The notes under the pieces: generated by a model
What the model was told of the DNA's origin: nothing
Database searches by the model: none
The model's input: only the letters and a program-made list of their open reading frames with translations
Shown: positions 26,392-35,557 of the stretch, in pieces
Numbering within the stretch: the stretch's first letter is position 1
How the letters are laid out: each line of letters begins with the position of its first letter
Program-made: the position numbers and the translations under genes
Assembly: GCA_000471925.1 (NCBI GenBank)
Contig: CP006667.1
Span: 2,542,001-2,606,000 of the forward strand
Direction: 5' to 3'
DNA length: 64,000 bases
Source of the DNA: Ralstonia pickettii DTP0602
GTDB lineage: Bacteria; Pseudomonadota; Gammaproteobacteria; Burkholderiales; Burkholderiaceae

Positions 26392-28134
26392 TCAGCTCTT
26401 ATGCAGCTTGAACACCCACACCGATCCGCCCTGCTCCAGGAAATTCACCCGCTTGGCGACCTCGCCACCCCATAGCGGCACGGCGCCGCCCCAGCCGGAC
26501 ACCACGGCCACGTACTGCTCGCCGTTGTCCTCCCACGTGACCGGCGGCGCCACCACGCCGCTGCCGGTCTGGAACTGCCAGAGCTCCTTGCCGGTCTTCG
26601 CGTCGGCCGCCTTCAGGTAGCCCTCCGGCGTGCCCCAGAACACCAGCCCGCCGGCCGTGGTCATCGCGCCACCCCACAGCGGCGCGCTGTTCTTGACCTC
26701 CCATACGATCTTGCCGGTCTTGGGATTGATGGCGCGCAGCGAGCCGATGTAATCCTCGTTCAGCGGATGGATGGTGAAGCCGGCGCCAAGGAAGGCAGCG
26801 CCCTTCTTGTAGCTGACCGGCTCGTTCCAGATGTCCATGCCCCATTCGTTGGCGGGCACGTAGAACAGGCCGGTCTGCGGGCTGTAGGCCATCGGCTGCT
26901 GGTTCTTGCCACCAAGGAAGCCCGGCGCCGCGAACACGGTTTTGCCCTTCTTGGGGTCGCCGCCGTTGGCCGGGTCGCCAGGGCGGCCTTCGTTGATGAA
27001 ATTGGGGCGGCCGGTCTTCAGGTCGATGCCGGTGGCCCAGGTGATCTTCCTGACGAAGGGGAAGGCGTTGACCAGCTTTCCGTTGGCCGCGTCGTTGACG
27101 TAGAAGAAGCCATTGCGGTCGGCTTTGCCGCCCATGCGCTTGCCGTCGAGGTCGAAGGTCACGAACTCATTGACCCCGTCAAAATCCCAGCCGTCGTTCG
27201 GCGTGTTCTGGTAGTGCCAGACGATCTTGCCGGTGGCCGGATCGATCGCCACCGTCGACGCGGAGTAAAGATTGTCGCCCTTGCGGATATGGCTGTTCCA
27301 CGGCCCCGGGTTGCCGGTGCCAAAGTAGACCAACCCGGTCGCCGGATCATAGGTGCCGCCGAGCCAGGTGGCCGCGCCGCCGGTCTTCCAGGTCTCGCCC
27401 GGCCAGCTCGCGCCCTGGGCTCCCGTTACGCCATTCTCGGACTTGTTGCCGTCCTTGTCGTACTTGTAGCCCATATGGCCTTCGACCACCGGCCGCGACC
27501 AGACCAGTTGCCCGGTCTTTGCGTCGCGCGCATCGACCCGGCCCACCACGCCGAACTCGCCGCCGGAGATGCCGGTCAGCACCATGCCCTTGGCGATCAG
27601 CGGCGCCGCCGTATAGGAATAACCGGCGGCATAGTCCTCCAGCTTCTCCTTCCACACCACCTTGCCGGTGTTCTGGTCGAGCGCCACGAGCTGCGCGTCG
27701 AGCGTGCCGAAGATCACCAGGTTGTCGTAGAGCGCCGCGCCGCGGTTGACCACGTCACAGCACGGCATGATGCCTTCGGGCAGCCGGTGTTCATACTTCC
27801 ACAGCTTGCGGCCGGTCTTCAGGTCCAGCGCGTAGATGCGCGAATACGAGGCCGTCACGAACATCTTGCCGTCATGGATCACCGGCTGCGATTCCTGCCC
27901 GCGTTGCTTCTCGCCGCCGAACGAGAACGACCAGGCCGGCACCAGGTGGCTGACGTTCTTCGTATTGATGCGCGACAGCGTGGAATAGCGCTGGCCTTGC
28001 GGGCCCATGCCCCACGACAGCACGTCGCCAGGGGTCTTTGCGTCGTTTTCGATCATGGCATCGGTCACCGCCGCCTGCGCGGCCAGACCTGCCATGGCAG
28101 CCGCAACTGCCACCACTGCTCGTAACGTCCTCAT
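26392..28134 (-). CDS. PQQ-dependent methanol/ethanol-type alcohol dehydrogenase with lanthanide-type active site
   Basis: A periplasmic quinoprotein of 580 residues with an eight-bladed propeller. After a signal peptide ending GLAAQA, the PQQ-site vicinal disulfide is C125-C126 (MPCCDVVN), and the metal ligands are Glu193 (GGEFGV), Asn280 (GPWN) and Asp317. Two residues after the catalytic Asp317 is Asp319 (WDFDGVNE); calcium enzymes usually have Ala there, while XoxF/PedH lanthanide enzymes have Asp. The ATG at 28134 follows GAGGAGAAGG. A consensus sigma-54 promoter lies 58 bases upstream, and a cytochrome c gene follows. Lanthanide dependence is inferred from the motif. Confidence 0.92.
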   Translation of the reverse strand: MRTLRAVVAVAAAMAGLAAQAAVTDAMIENDAKTPGDVLSWGMGPQGQRYSTLSRINTKNVSHLVPAWSFSFGGEKQRGQESQPVIHDGKMFVTASYSRIYALDLKTGRKLWKYEHRLPEGIMPCCDVVNRGAALYDNLVIFGTLDAQLVALDQNTGKVVWKEKLEDYAAGYSYTAAPLIAKGMVLTGISGGEFGVVGRVDARDAKTGQLVWSRPVVEGHMGYKYDKDGNKSENGVTGAQGASWPGETWKTGGAATWLGGTYDPATGLVYFGTGNPGPWNSHIRKGDNLYSASTVAIDPATGKIVWHYQNTPNDGWDFDGVNEFVTFDLDGKRMGGKADRNGFFYVNDAANGKLVNAFPFVRKITWATGIDLKTGRPNFINEGRPGDPANGGDPKKGKTVFAAPGFLGGKNQQPMAYSPQTGLFYVPANEWGMDIWNEPVSYKKGAAFLGAGFTIHPLNEDYIGSLRAINPKTGKIVWEVKNSAPLWGGAMTTAGGLVFWGTPEGYLKAADAKTGKELWQFQTGSGVVAPPVTWEDNGEQYVAVVSGWGGAVPLWGGEVAKRVNFLEQGGSVWVFKLHKS

Positions 28135-28191
28135 TGCCTTCTCCTCTCTTGTTTTGGTTTCCCTGGTGCGCCAACACCAGGCATGCATTTG

Positions 28192-28206
28192 GCAATTCCC
28201 GTGCCA
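28192..28206 (-). promoter_or_regulatory. Consensus sigma-54 promoter of the quinoprotein dehydrogenase gene
   Basis: The minus strand reads TGGCACGGGAATTGC, a full match to TGGCAC-N5-TTGC. Transcription should begin about 45 bases before the ATG. Upstream, GCAAC-ACTGC-GTTGC at 28270-28284 is an inverted repeat that could be the activator site. Confidence 0.85.
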
Positions 28207-28341
28207 ATCGCAAACCCGCGCAAACCGGCCCCTTGGGGCCTGGTTGCGTTGTTGTCGCCGTGCCAGCGCGCAACACTGCGTTGCAGTTGCTCCAGGATTG
28301 AACAGTCCCAGAAGTCAGCACCGCGCAACGCCATCGGCCGC

Positions 28342-29154
28342 TCATGCCTGCTGACGGCGGCGCGCCATACCGCGCTGCGGGTCGTAACCCTGCAGCGCCA
28401 GCGCAAAGAACACCACGGCGCAGCCCGCCACCACCGCCAGGCTCACCGGTGCCGTCTGCCCGTACAGGGCAAAGCGGATCGCCTCGACCGCGTGCGTGAA
28501 AGGGTTGAAGCGGGCGAGCTGGTACACTACCTCCGCGCCCGACTCCTGCTGCTTCCACAGCGGATACAGCGCCGAGCTGACAAAGAACATCGGGAAGATC
28601 ACGAAATTCATGGTGCCGGCAAAGTTCTCGAGCTGGCGCACATGGACTGACAGCAGCAGCCCCAGCGCACCCAGCATCAATGCGGCCAGCGCCATGGCGC
28701 CCGTCGCCGCCAGCAGGTTCAGCGGCTCGAAGCGGATGCCAAAGGCCATCGCCACCAGCAGGAACGCGGCCATCTGCAACAGCGACAGCACCATGCCCGC
28801 CGCCAGCTTGCAGCCCAGCAGCCAGCCGCGCGGCAACGGCGCGGTCAGCAGCAGCCGCATCACGCCCATCTCGCGGTCGTACACCATGGCGAGCGACGAC
28901 TGCATGCCGTTGAACAGCGCGATCATGCCGAGCAGGCCGGGCGCCACGTAAACCTTGTATTCGATATAGGTGTCGTAGGGCGGCGCAATGGCGACGCCCA
29001 GCGCGTTCTGGAAGCCGGCGGCGAACACCAGCAGCCACAGCAGCGGGCGCACCAGCGACGACAGCAGGCGCCCGGGCTGGCGCAGGTACTTGCCCAATTC
29101 GCGCCCGCAGATGGCGCGCAGCGCGCGCCAGCGATGGATCAGGATCGAGGCCAT
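28342..29154 (-). CDS. ABC-2 type transporter permease of the PQQ-associated ABC system
   Basis: A 270-residue membrane protein with six predicted helices. The N-terminal REL..YLRQPGRLLSSLVRPLLWLLVF pattern and the later LSVHVRQLENFAGTMNFVIFPMFFVSSALYPLW segment with FNPFTHAVEAIRFALYG are diagnostic for ABC-2 permeases of the NodJ/drug type. It is the last gene of an operon that includes an ATPase, a YVTN propeller and a binding protein. The set resembles PedA1A2BC of Pseudomonas putida, which is linked to lanthanide-dependent growth. Direction of transport is not established. Confidence 0.87.
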   Translation of the reverse strand: MASILIHRWRALRAICGRELGKYLRQPGRLLSSLVRPLLWLLVFAAGFQNALGVAIAPPYDTYIEYKVYVAPGLLGMIALFNGMQSSLAMVYDREMGVMRLLLTAPLPRGWLLGCKLAAGMVLSLLQMAAFLLVAMAFGIRFEPLNLLAATGAMALAALMLGALGLLLSVHVRQLENFAGTMNFVIFPMFFVSSALYPLWKQQESGAEVVYQLARFNPFTHAVEAIRFALYGQTAPVSLAVVAGCAVVFFALALQGYDPQRGMARRRQQA

Positions 29155-29161
29155 GGCGAGG

Positions 29162-29187
29162 TGCCTTAGGTGGATGCCTTAGGTGGA
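29162..29187. repeat. 13-bp tandem duplication at the 3' end of the binding-protein gene
   Basis: TGCCTTAGGTGGA occurs twice in a row. On the minus strand the duplicate falls at and just after the TAA stop, so the encoded protein is not changed by the outer copy. Confidence 0.85.
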
Positions 29188-30342
29188 CGGGGTGCGGCAC
29201 GCCGTGTCGGCTTCATCGGCGCCCAGGGTGTCGAGATTGCTCTTTGGATGCAGCACGCCTTCCACCGGTGCCACGCTGACCACGCCGTCCGTGTGGGCGA
29301 GCAAGACCGGCTGGCGCAACTGGCGGTCCCAGCGCCGGAACGACAGTGGCGGGCCCTTGAAACCATCCACCACCACATTGCCCGCGGCCAGCGCTTGCGC
29401 CTGCGCGGCAAAGCCAGCGTTGGGCTGCCGCGCCACGCTCTCTGCAATCGCCTTGACCGCAACCCATGCAGCCCAGTCGTAGCCCGTCATCGGACGGCCC
29501 GCTGCCCGCGTGAAGCGCCGGTTGAGCTGCGGCCCGCCGTTTCGCTCCCAGGCCCAGTGCCACGCCTGCGCGCCGAGGCCGCTGGCGCCGACTACCGGGC
29601 GCGGCAGTTGCGTGGCGTAGGGCACGCTGCGGGCGAACTCGCCGTCGGCGTCGGCCACCACCACCACGTCGTAGTCCACGCCGGTGGTCAGCAGGTTGAG
29701 GTTGGCCTGGTCGCGCTCGCGCGGATCGTTGGAGAGCCGGAACGTGCGCTGTCCCGACCAGGCGATGCCGAAGCGCCGCGCCGACTTCGCCAGCGCGTCG
29801 CGCTGCGCCGCGTCGGCCGCGGACGGGCCGGTGAGCAGCAAGGCGCGGCGCCATTTGCGCAGGGCCAGGTATTGCATCAGGGCATCGGCGTGCATGCGCA
29901 GGCTGGGCAGCGTGTGCAGCAGCACCGGCGAACAGCCGGCGCCGCGCAGTTCGTCGTCATCGGCCGAGACGTTGAACAGCAAGGCCTCGCCCGGCCTGAC
30001 CGAGCCCGCGGCCGCCCGCACCGCTGCGGACGGCAGGTCGAGCAGGATAAAGCGCGTGCCCTGGCGCACCAGGGCGGCGACCGTCGGCCCGATCTCGGCT
30101 TCGCTGCGCGCTTCATGCGGGTCGAGCCGGAGCGACTGGCCGGCAGCCTCCAGCGCGAAGCGCGCCTCGGCGGCCGCCACTTGCGCGCCGTCGAGCGCAC
30201 GGCCTTGCGGCTGGCCGGGCAAGCGCTGCGCGAGGCGCCGCGCTTCATGGCGGGGGTCGCCGGCCAGCGAGACCACTGCCACGCGCACCTCGGCCGCCTG
30301 TGCCAGGGCCGACAGCAAGGCCAGCGTGGCGGTGGCAAGCAT
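29179..30342 (-). CDS. PQQ-associated ABC transporter substrate-binding protein (branched-chain type)
   Basis: A 387-residue exported protein with a signal peptide ending LAQAAE and a two-lobed type I periplasmic-binding fold: EVRVAVVSLAGDP, then LNVSADDDEL-like and GYDWAAWVAVKAIAE segments. Homologues are found only near PQQ-dependent dehydrogenase clusters. The ATG at 30342 follows AGGGGAGGG and is preferred to an in-frame ATG overlapping the previous gene. It lies between the YVTN propeller and the permease. The ligand could be a metal chelate, PQQ or an alcohol-derived compound. Confidence 0.82.
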   Translation of the reverse strand: MLATATLALLSALAQAAEVRVAVVSLAGDPRHEARRLAQRLPGQPQGRALDGAQVAAAEARFALEAAGQSLRLDPHEARSEAEIGPTVAALVRQGTRFILLDLPSAAVRAAAGSVRPGEALLFNVSADDDELRGAGCSPVLLHTLPSLRMHADALMQYLALRKWRRALLLTGPSAADAAQRDALAKSARRFGIAWSGQRTFRLSNDPRERDQANLNLLTTGVDYDVVVVADADGEFARSVPYATQLPRPVVGASGLGAQAWHWAWERNGGPQLNRRFTRAAGRPMTGYDWAAWVAVKAIAESVARQPNAGFAAQAQALAAGNVVVDGFKGPPLSFRRWDRQLRQPVLLAHTDGVVSVAPVEGVLHPKSNLDTLGADEADTACRTPST

Positions 30343-30376
30343 GGCCCGCCCTCCCCTGCATGCGCGGCGCGACGGG

Positions 30377-31396
30377 TCAGTCATCGATCGCCACCGAATG
30401 CGGCACCCGGCCCGCCTTGAGCGTGGCCACCGCCTTGCCGCTGGCGGTATCCACCACGCTGACATCGTCGGACAGGCCGTTGGCGACGTAGAGGCGGGCG
30501 TTGTCGCGGCTAAGCGCCAGCCCCCATGCGCGCCGGCCGACCAGCACGTAGTCCAGCACCCGGCGCGATGCCACCTCGACCACCGCGACATGATTGGCGC
30601 GTCCCAGCCCGATATACGCGCGCGTACCGTCGCGGCTGGCCGCCATGCCCACCGGGGTCACGTCCTCCGCGCGGAAGCCTCGCGGCGCGAACGCGATGGT
30701 CTGGGCAACCTCCAGCGTATCGGTACGGATCACGCTGACGCTGGCAGACAGCTCGTTGGACACCCACAGCTCCTTGCCGTCGCGCACCAGCAGCAGCCGG
30801 CGCGGCCGGTTGCCGACCTGGATGTTCCGGATCACCTTGCGCGCTGCCACGTCGATCACATGGACCAGGTTGGCGACCTCCGAGGTCACGTACACGTGCC
30901 GGCCGTCAGCACTGACCTTGACGCCTTCCGGCTCCTCGCCCACCTTGACCGCGAACACGCGCTTGCCCGAGGCGGTATCGTAGGCCGACAACAGCGCGTC
31001 TTCCTCGTTCGAGACATAGAGCGTGCGGCCATCCTGGCTCAGGTCGAACAGCTCCGGATCATCTCCCACCGGCAGCGAGGCAAGCGTCTTGCGGCTGGCC
31101 ACGTCGACCACGTCCACGCGGTTGTCGTCGCTGCACGCCACGTACAGGCGCGCACGGTCCGGTGAAAGCTGCAGGTGGCGCGGCCGCTTGCACTGGCGCC
31201 ACACCGCCAGCAGTTGCCGGGTGCGCGCATGGTAGGCGGCGACCGCATCGTCCTTCTCGCTTGACACAAAAACCTGTTCGCTGGCGACGCGCGCCGCGCC
31301 GCCTTGCGCGGCTTCGGCCAGGCCGGCGGCGACCAGCAAGGTCGTCGCCAGCAGCAGCGTGGCAGCAAACCAGCGCAGCGATGGCATCTCGTTCAT
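30377..31396 (-). CDS. YVTN-family beta-propeller protein of the PQQ-associated system
   Basis: A 339-residue periplasmic seven-bladed propeller. The signal peptide ends LAEAAQ. Blades repeat the pattern (R)LYVACSDDNRVDVVDVASRKTL, TLYVSNEEDALLSAYD and HVYVTSEVANLVHVIDVA, about 42 residues each. This family is a fixed member of PQQ-dependent catabolism clusters. The ATG follows GGAGGG and overlaps the ATPase stop, so expression is coupled. The role is unknown; a periplasmic scaffold or metal-binding part of the transporter is plausible. Confidence 0.87.
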   Translation of the reverse strand: MNEMPSLRWFAATLLLATTLLVAAGLAEAAQGGAARVASEQVFVSSEKDDAVAAYHARTRQLLAVWRQCKRPRHLQLSPDRARLYVACSDDNRVDVVDVASRKTLASLPVGDDPELFDLSQDGRTLYVSNEEDALLSAYDTASGKRVFAVKVGEEPEGVKVSADGRHVYVTSEVANLVHVIDVAARKVIRNIQVGNRPRRLLLVRDGKELWVSNELSASVSVIRTDTLEVAQTIAFAPRGFRAEDVTPVGMAASRDGTRAYIGLGRANHVAVVEVASRRVLDYVLVGRRAWGLALSRDNARLYVANGLSDDVSVVDTASGKAVATLKAGRVPHSVAIDD

Positions 31397-32166
31397 GCGG
31401 GAACCCTCCTTCTCGCCGGGTTGTCCGAAGGCGGCGTCATTGCGAGGAAAGCGCTTTCGAGGCTGTCGCGCTGCGCGGCGCCGCGCAGCGCCGCAGGCGT
31501 GCCGTCGAAACGCACGCCGCCGCGATCCAGCACGATCACGCGGTCCGCGTGCTCCACTTCCTGCACCAGGTGGGTGGCCCACAGCACGCCGGCGTGCGCC
31601 TGCGCCGTGAGCCGCCTGGCATCGGCAACTAGCTGCGCGCGCGAGGCCGGATCGAGTCCTGCCGTGGGCTCGTCCAGCAGCAGTACCGCGGGTTCATGCA
31701 GCAGCGCGCGTGCCAGCTCCACCTTGCGCCGGTTGCCGCCCGACAGTTCGCGCACCGGCGCACGCGCACGCCCGGCCAGGCCAAAGGCATCCAGCAGCCG
31801 TTCAATGCGCTGCTTCGCGACGGCGCGCGGCAGCCCGTGCAGATCGGCATGGAAGCGCAGGTTGGCCAGCACCGGCAGGTCCAGGTCGATGGCCGGCTGC
31901 TGGAACACGATGCCGAGCTGCGCCAGCGCGCTCACCGGATCGCGGCGCATATCGCTGCCCATCACCGTCACGCGGCCGGCATCGGCAACGAACAGGCCGC
32001 CGAGGATCTGGAACAGCGTGGTCTTGCCCGCCCCGTTGGGCCCGAGCAGCGCCACGAATTCGCCGCGCCGCACGCCAAGCGAAACCCCGTCCAGCGCGGC
32101 GCGGCCGCCGAACGATTTGCGCACGCCGTCGCAACACAGCGCCAGCGGGGCTTGCGTGGCTGTCAT
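31393..32166 (-). CDS. ABC transporter ATP-binding protein of the PQQ-associated system
   Basis: A 257-residue ATPase. Walker A is GPNGAGKTT near residue 42, the signature is LSGGNRRKVELARALL and Walker B is LLLDEPTAGLD; the sequence clusters with the ABC-2/drug-type (DRA) family. Its start overlaps the stop of a Bug receptor gene (ATGA) and its stop overlaps the propeller start, so four genes are tightly coupled. It probably energises the permease encoded at 28342-29154. Confidence 0.92.
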   Translation of the reverse strand: MTATQAPLALCCDGVRKSFGGRAALDGVSLGVRRGEFVALLGPNGAGKTTLFQILGGLFVADAGRVTVMGSDMRRDPVSALAQLGIVFQQPAIDLDLPVLANLRFHADLHGLPRAVAKQRIERLLDAFGLAGRARAPVRELSGGNRRKVELARALLHEPAVLLLDEPTAGLDPASRAQLVADARRLTAQAHAGVLWATHLVQEVEHADRVIVLDRGGVRFDGTPAALRGAAQRDSLESAFLAMTPPSDNPARRRVPA

Positions 32167-33146
32167 AGCTGCCCCTTCGGAAGCGCCGTGCCCACGCGCT
32201 CGGCAAAGAGCCGCTCGGTGTCCCAGGCCTGACGCAGGTAGGCGTCGTACTGCGCGGTATTCAGGTAGGTAAGTTCCTGGTCGTACCTGGCCAACTCGGC
32301 CAGGTGGCGCGGGTGCCGCATGGCGGTGCGGAAGGCATCGTGCAGGCGGCTGACGATCGCCGGGTCCGTGCCGCGCGGCGCGCCGATGCCGTACGGCGAG
32401 TGATGGACCGCGTCGGCAAAGCCCAGTTCGCTGACCGTGGGCACGTCAGGCCAGCGCGCCGGGCGCTGCGCGCTGAACACCGCCAGCAACCGCAGCTTGC
32501 CGTTCTCCACGAAGGGCGCGAAGCCGGTGGAATTGACGCCCGCCATCAGCGTGCCGTTGGCGACCGCCAGCATCTGGTCGGCGGTGCCGTGGTACGGCAC
32601 ATGGATATAGCGCACGCCGCTGCGGCCGAGCACGTCTTCCATGGCGAGATGCGCGGTGGTGCCGATGCCGGTCGAGCCCACGGTCAGCGCGCCCGGATGC
32701 GCGCGGCCCCAGGCGACCAGCTCACGCAGCGAGCGGAACGGGCTGTCGGCCGGCACCACGATGCCGAAGGTATAGCCCGAGATCATCAATACGGGCTGGA
32801 TGTCCCGCAGCGGCTGCCAGGCGGTCTTCTGCTGGTGCGGGAAACGATAGACCGTCTGCGGCAACTGGCCAATGGTGTAGCCGTCCGGCCGCGCTGCGGC
32901 CAGCACGCCGCCCACCAGTGTCCCGCCGACACCGGACCGGTTCTCCACCACGATGGGCTGGCCCAGTTCGCGCCCGGCCAGTTCCGCCAGGATGCGCATG
33001 GAGATATCGGTGGCGCCGCCCGCCGGCCACGGCACCACCAGCGTGATCGGCCGCGAGGGGTAAGCCTGTGCGCCTTCGGCCTGCGCTTCGCCCGCATGGG
33101 CGAAGCCGAGGCACAGCAACAGCAGGCAGGCGAGGCGTCGGAACAT
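32163..33146 (-). CDS. Bug/TctC-family solute-binding protein coupled to the ABC operon
   Basis: A 327-residue exported receptor. After a signal peptide (AHAGEAQAEG), the protein shows YPSRPITLVVPWPAGGATDI, VVENRSGVGGTLVG and the IHVPYHGTADQM motif, all standard for Bug receptors of the tripartite tricarboxylate family. Its stop overlaps the ABC ATPase start, which is unusual because Bug receptors normally work with TctA/TctB, not ABC ATPases. The ATG at 33146 is chosen at the signal peptide; the frame is open further upstream. Confidence 0.88.
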   Translation of the reverse strand: MFRRLACLLLLCLGFAHAGEAQAEGAQAYPSRPITLVVPWPAGGATDISMRILAELAGRELGQPIVVENRSGVGGTLVGGVLAAARPDGYTIGQLPQTVYRFPHQQKTAWQPLRDIQPVLMISGYTFGIVVPADSPFRSLRELVAWGRAHPGALTVGSTGIGTTAHLAMEDVLGRSGVRYIHVPYHGTADQMLAVANGTLMAGVNSTGFAPFVENGKLRLLAVFSAQRPARWPDVPTVSELGFADAVHHSPYGIGAPRGTDPAIVSRLHDAFRTAMRHPRHLAELARYDQELTYLNTAQYDAYLRQAWDTERLFAERVGTALPKGQL

Positions 33147-33354
33147 GATCGGGCGAGGTTGAGTGTGGATGCGGGAGAACAACGCAAAGCCGATACCATG
33201 TGCGGCGCAGCATGAGCGTGGTGTCCGTGCCGGTTGTTGTCCACGCAGGGCCGGAGGCGCTGCCAGCGGCCATCGCAGGTCCGTGCGTTGTGCGCTGCGC
33301 CGTGCATGACTGTCTCGTGGTGGAACACATCGCTGTCCTGCTTTGTGACAGCGA

Positions 33355-33975
33355 TCACCCGAAGCCATGCTCGACCGCATAGCGGTGCATCTCGACGCGG
33401 TTGGCCAGCCCCATCTTCTTGCGGATCAGCGTCTGGTAGTTGGCGACGGTCTTCGTGCTCAGGCAGAAGCGGGCCGCCACGTCCTCGATCGCGATGCCGC
33501 GCGCGAACTGGCGGAACAGGTCGAACTCCCTTGGCGACAGCGTAAGGTGAGGCGGCGGCGCGCCGGTATCCACCAGCCCTGCCACGTCCGCGGACATCAC
33601 CTGCTGCCCGGCCGCCACCTTGCGCACGGCATCGACCAGCGCCTCCGGCGCGCTGCTCTTGGTCAGGTAGCCGGCGGCGCCGGCGCGCATGGCCTGCATC
33701 ACGATCGCCGCGCTGTCATGCATGCTGAACACCAGTGTCCGCAGCGCGGGAACACGCGCGCCCAGCCGATGCAGCATCTCCAGGCCGCCCCGGCCCGGCA
33801 TCGACAGGTCCAGCACCAGCACATCGGCCGGATGCTGCGTGAGCCAGGCATAGGCGGCATCGCCATCGCCGAACTCGGCCACCACGCGCATGCCGTCCTC
33901 CAGTTCGAGCAGGCGCCGGTATCCCGTGCGCACGACCGCGTGGTCGTCCGCGATGACAACATCGATCATGTTCAT
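33355..33975 (-). CDS. LuxR-family response regulator
   Basis: A 206-residue two-component response regulator. The receiver domain has the acidic pair DD at 10-11, phospho-acceptor Asp56 (VLVLDLSMPG) and the late Lys in GYLTKSSAP. The C-terminal helix-turn-helix (LTLSPREFDLFRQFARGIAIEDVAARFCLSTKTVANY) is of LuxR/NarL type. The ATG overlaps the stop of the sensor kinase gene. Similar pairs (MoxYX, AgmR type) control quinoprotein genes, so a role in this cluster is likely. Confidence 0.92.
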   Translation of the reverse strand: MNMIDVVIADDHAVVRTGYRRLLELEDGMRVVAEFGDGDAAYAWLTQHPADVLVLDLSMPGRGGLEMLHRLGARVPALRTLVFSMHDSAAIVMQAMRAGAAGYLTKSSAPEALVDAVRKVAAGQQVMSADVAGLVDTGAPPPHLTLSPREFDLFRQFARGIAIEDVAARFCLSTKTVANYQTLIRKKMGLANRVEMHRYAVEHGFG

Positions 33976-35378
33976 GCTGGATGTCTCCCAAACGTAAGCG
34001 GCGCGGCTGCCGGCGCCGGCAGTGGAAAACTTGCGCTGAGGCGGCAGCCTACTGCTTCGCCCATCACTTCGGCCGGTCCGATGCACAGCGTGGCGCAATG
34101 CGCCCAGGCGCGCTCCTGCATGCCGCGCAGGCCATGGCTGCGCTGCTGTGCCGCGGTGATATCGCCGATGCCCCGGCCATCGTCTTCCACGCACCAGTGC
34201 ACCGCGCCCCGGACCGTCGCGGCAATGCGGATCGCCACGCGGCGCGCGCCGGCATGGCGCATCACATTGGTCAGCGCCTCCTGCGTGATCCGGTAGAGCG
34301 TCAGCGTCAGGTCGGGCCCGAGCGCAGCGTCGCCAATGTCGACATCGCAATCGAGCCGCACCGACTGCCCCGGCTGTTCGCGCCAGCTCCGCACCAGGTC
34401 CTGCAGCAGCCGCTCCAGCGATGCCAGCCGGCCGTCGGGCCGCGCGCCATGCGGGCGCAGCCGGTGCAGCAGGTGGCGGACTTCGTCCTGGATCCTGGCG
34501 CAATGCCCGGCCAGGTCGTTCGCCACGATCTGCAGCATCGGCGCATGGGCGCTCTTGCGCACCAGATAGGTCGCGTCGGCGCGCATCGCGGTCAGCACCT
34601 GGCCGAACTCGTCGTGCAGCTCTCGCGCCAGCCGCGCGCGTTCGCATTCCTGCGCGTCGAGCAGCTTGCGGCTCAGCGCGCGGCGTTCGGCCTGGTGCTC
34701 GGCCAGCGCGCCGGCCAGGTGGTTCAGCGCGCCGCGGATCAGGTCCAGCTCGCGGATGCGCATGGCAGGCAGGCGCACGCTGTAGTCCTTCTGCTCGTAG
34801 TGACCGATGGCGTCGAGGATCTGCTGCAGCGGCGTGAAGGCGCGCCGCACCGTCCACAGCAGGCAGCCCAGCAGCAGCACGCCATAGAGCGCCAGCATGG
34901 CCAGGTTGCCGGCCACGTCGGCGCGCGCTTCGCGCAGCTCGCTGGCCGGGTCCCAGCGCAGCGCGGCACGGTAGACGGTGCCGTCGCGGGCACCGATTTC
35001 CCATGCGCTTTCCGCGGCCGCCATGTCGGCCTGCAAGAAGGTCAGCAAGCGGTCCTGGTCCTCCGCATCCTTGCGCCTGGCCGGTTGCGACGCGTCCACC
35101 AGTACGCGGCCAGCGCCGTCCTCCAGGTGCAGCCGCAGGTGCCGCATCTGCCCGGACGCGTTGATGGCGCGCAGCGCCGCCAGGTGCGCCGCGCGCTCCG
35201 CCGGCGTGGCGGACTGCAGCGCCGACAGTCGCGGAATGAGCTGCGCCAGCGCGGCCGCGCCGCTGCGTTCTTCGCTGACGGCCTGCCGCGCCAGCCACAG
35301 CGCCGCCAGCAGCGCGCAGCACAGGCACGCGGCAGACAGCCCGATGGTTCGGCTGGCCAGGTAGCGCGACATCGTCAT
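33972..35378 (-). CDS. Sensor histidine kinase, UhpB/MoxY type (HAMP, HisKA_3)
   Basis: A 468-residue membrane kinase. Helix 1 is at residues 12-32, a periplasmic domain of about 120 residues follows, and helix 2 is at 157-176, then a HAMP linker. The phospho-acceptor is His255 in ARELHDEFGQ (HisKA_3), with an N-box NVMRHAGA and a G-box DDGRGIGD. The start ATG at 35378 follows GGAGGAG. The partner response regulator overlaps by four bases. The periplasmic domain could sense an alcohol, aldehyde or metal. Confidence 0.9.
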   Translation of the reverse strand: MTMSRYLASRTIGLSAACLCCALLAALWLARQAVSEERSGAAALAQLIPRLSALQSATPAERAAHLAALRAINASGQMRHLRLHLEDGAGRVLVDASQPARRKDAEDQDRLLTFLQADMAAAESAWEIGARDGTVYRAALRWDPASELREARADVAGNLAMLALYGVLLLGCLLWTVRRAFTPLQQILDAIGHYEQKDYSVRLPAMRIRELDLIRGALNHLAGALAEHQAERRALSRKLLDAQECERARLARELHDEFGQVLTAMRADATYLVRKSAHAPMLQIVANDLAGHCARIQDEVRHLLHRLRPHGARPDGRLASLERLLQDLVRSWREQPGQSVRLDCDVDIGDAALGPDLTLTLYRITQEALTNVMRHAGARRVAIRIAATVRGAVHWCVEDDGRGIGDITAAQQRSHGLRGMQERAWAHCATLCIGPAEVMGEAVGCRLSASFPLPAPAAAPLTFGRHPA

Positions 35379-35557
35379 GGCAGTGCTCCTCCGGAGGATG
35401 GCGGGCGTCGGTACGGGTCGCGGTTTCAGGCCGATTGCAGATCGGGAGTTTTTCCCGATGCCTGAGGTGCGAAAAGTGCTCCCGGTACCGTCAGCTTGTT
35501 CCAATTCAGGCGCTACCCAATGCAGGTAATGCGCCGGTATCCAGGAGGAGATGCAAG

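Noticed and set aside
33355..35328. A 657-codon minus-strand frame spanning kinase and regulator
   Set aside because: It becomes the true regulator only in its last 206 codons; the earlier part is off-frame to the kinase, so it is not a kinase-regulator fusion.
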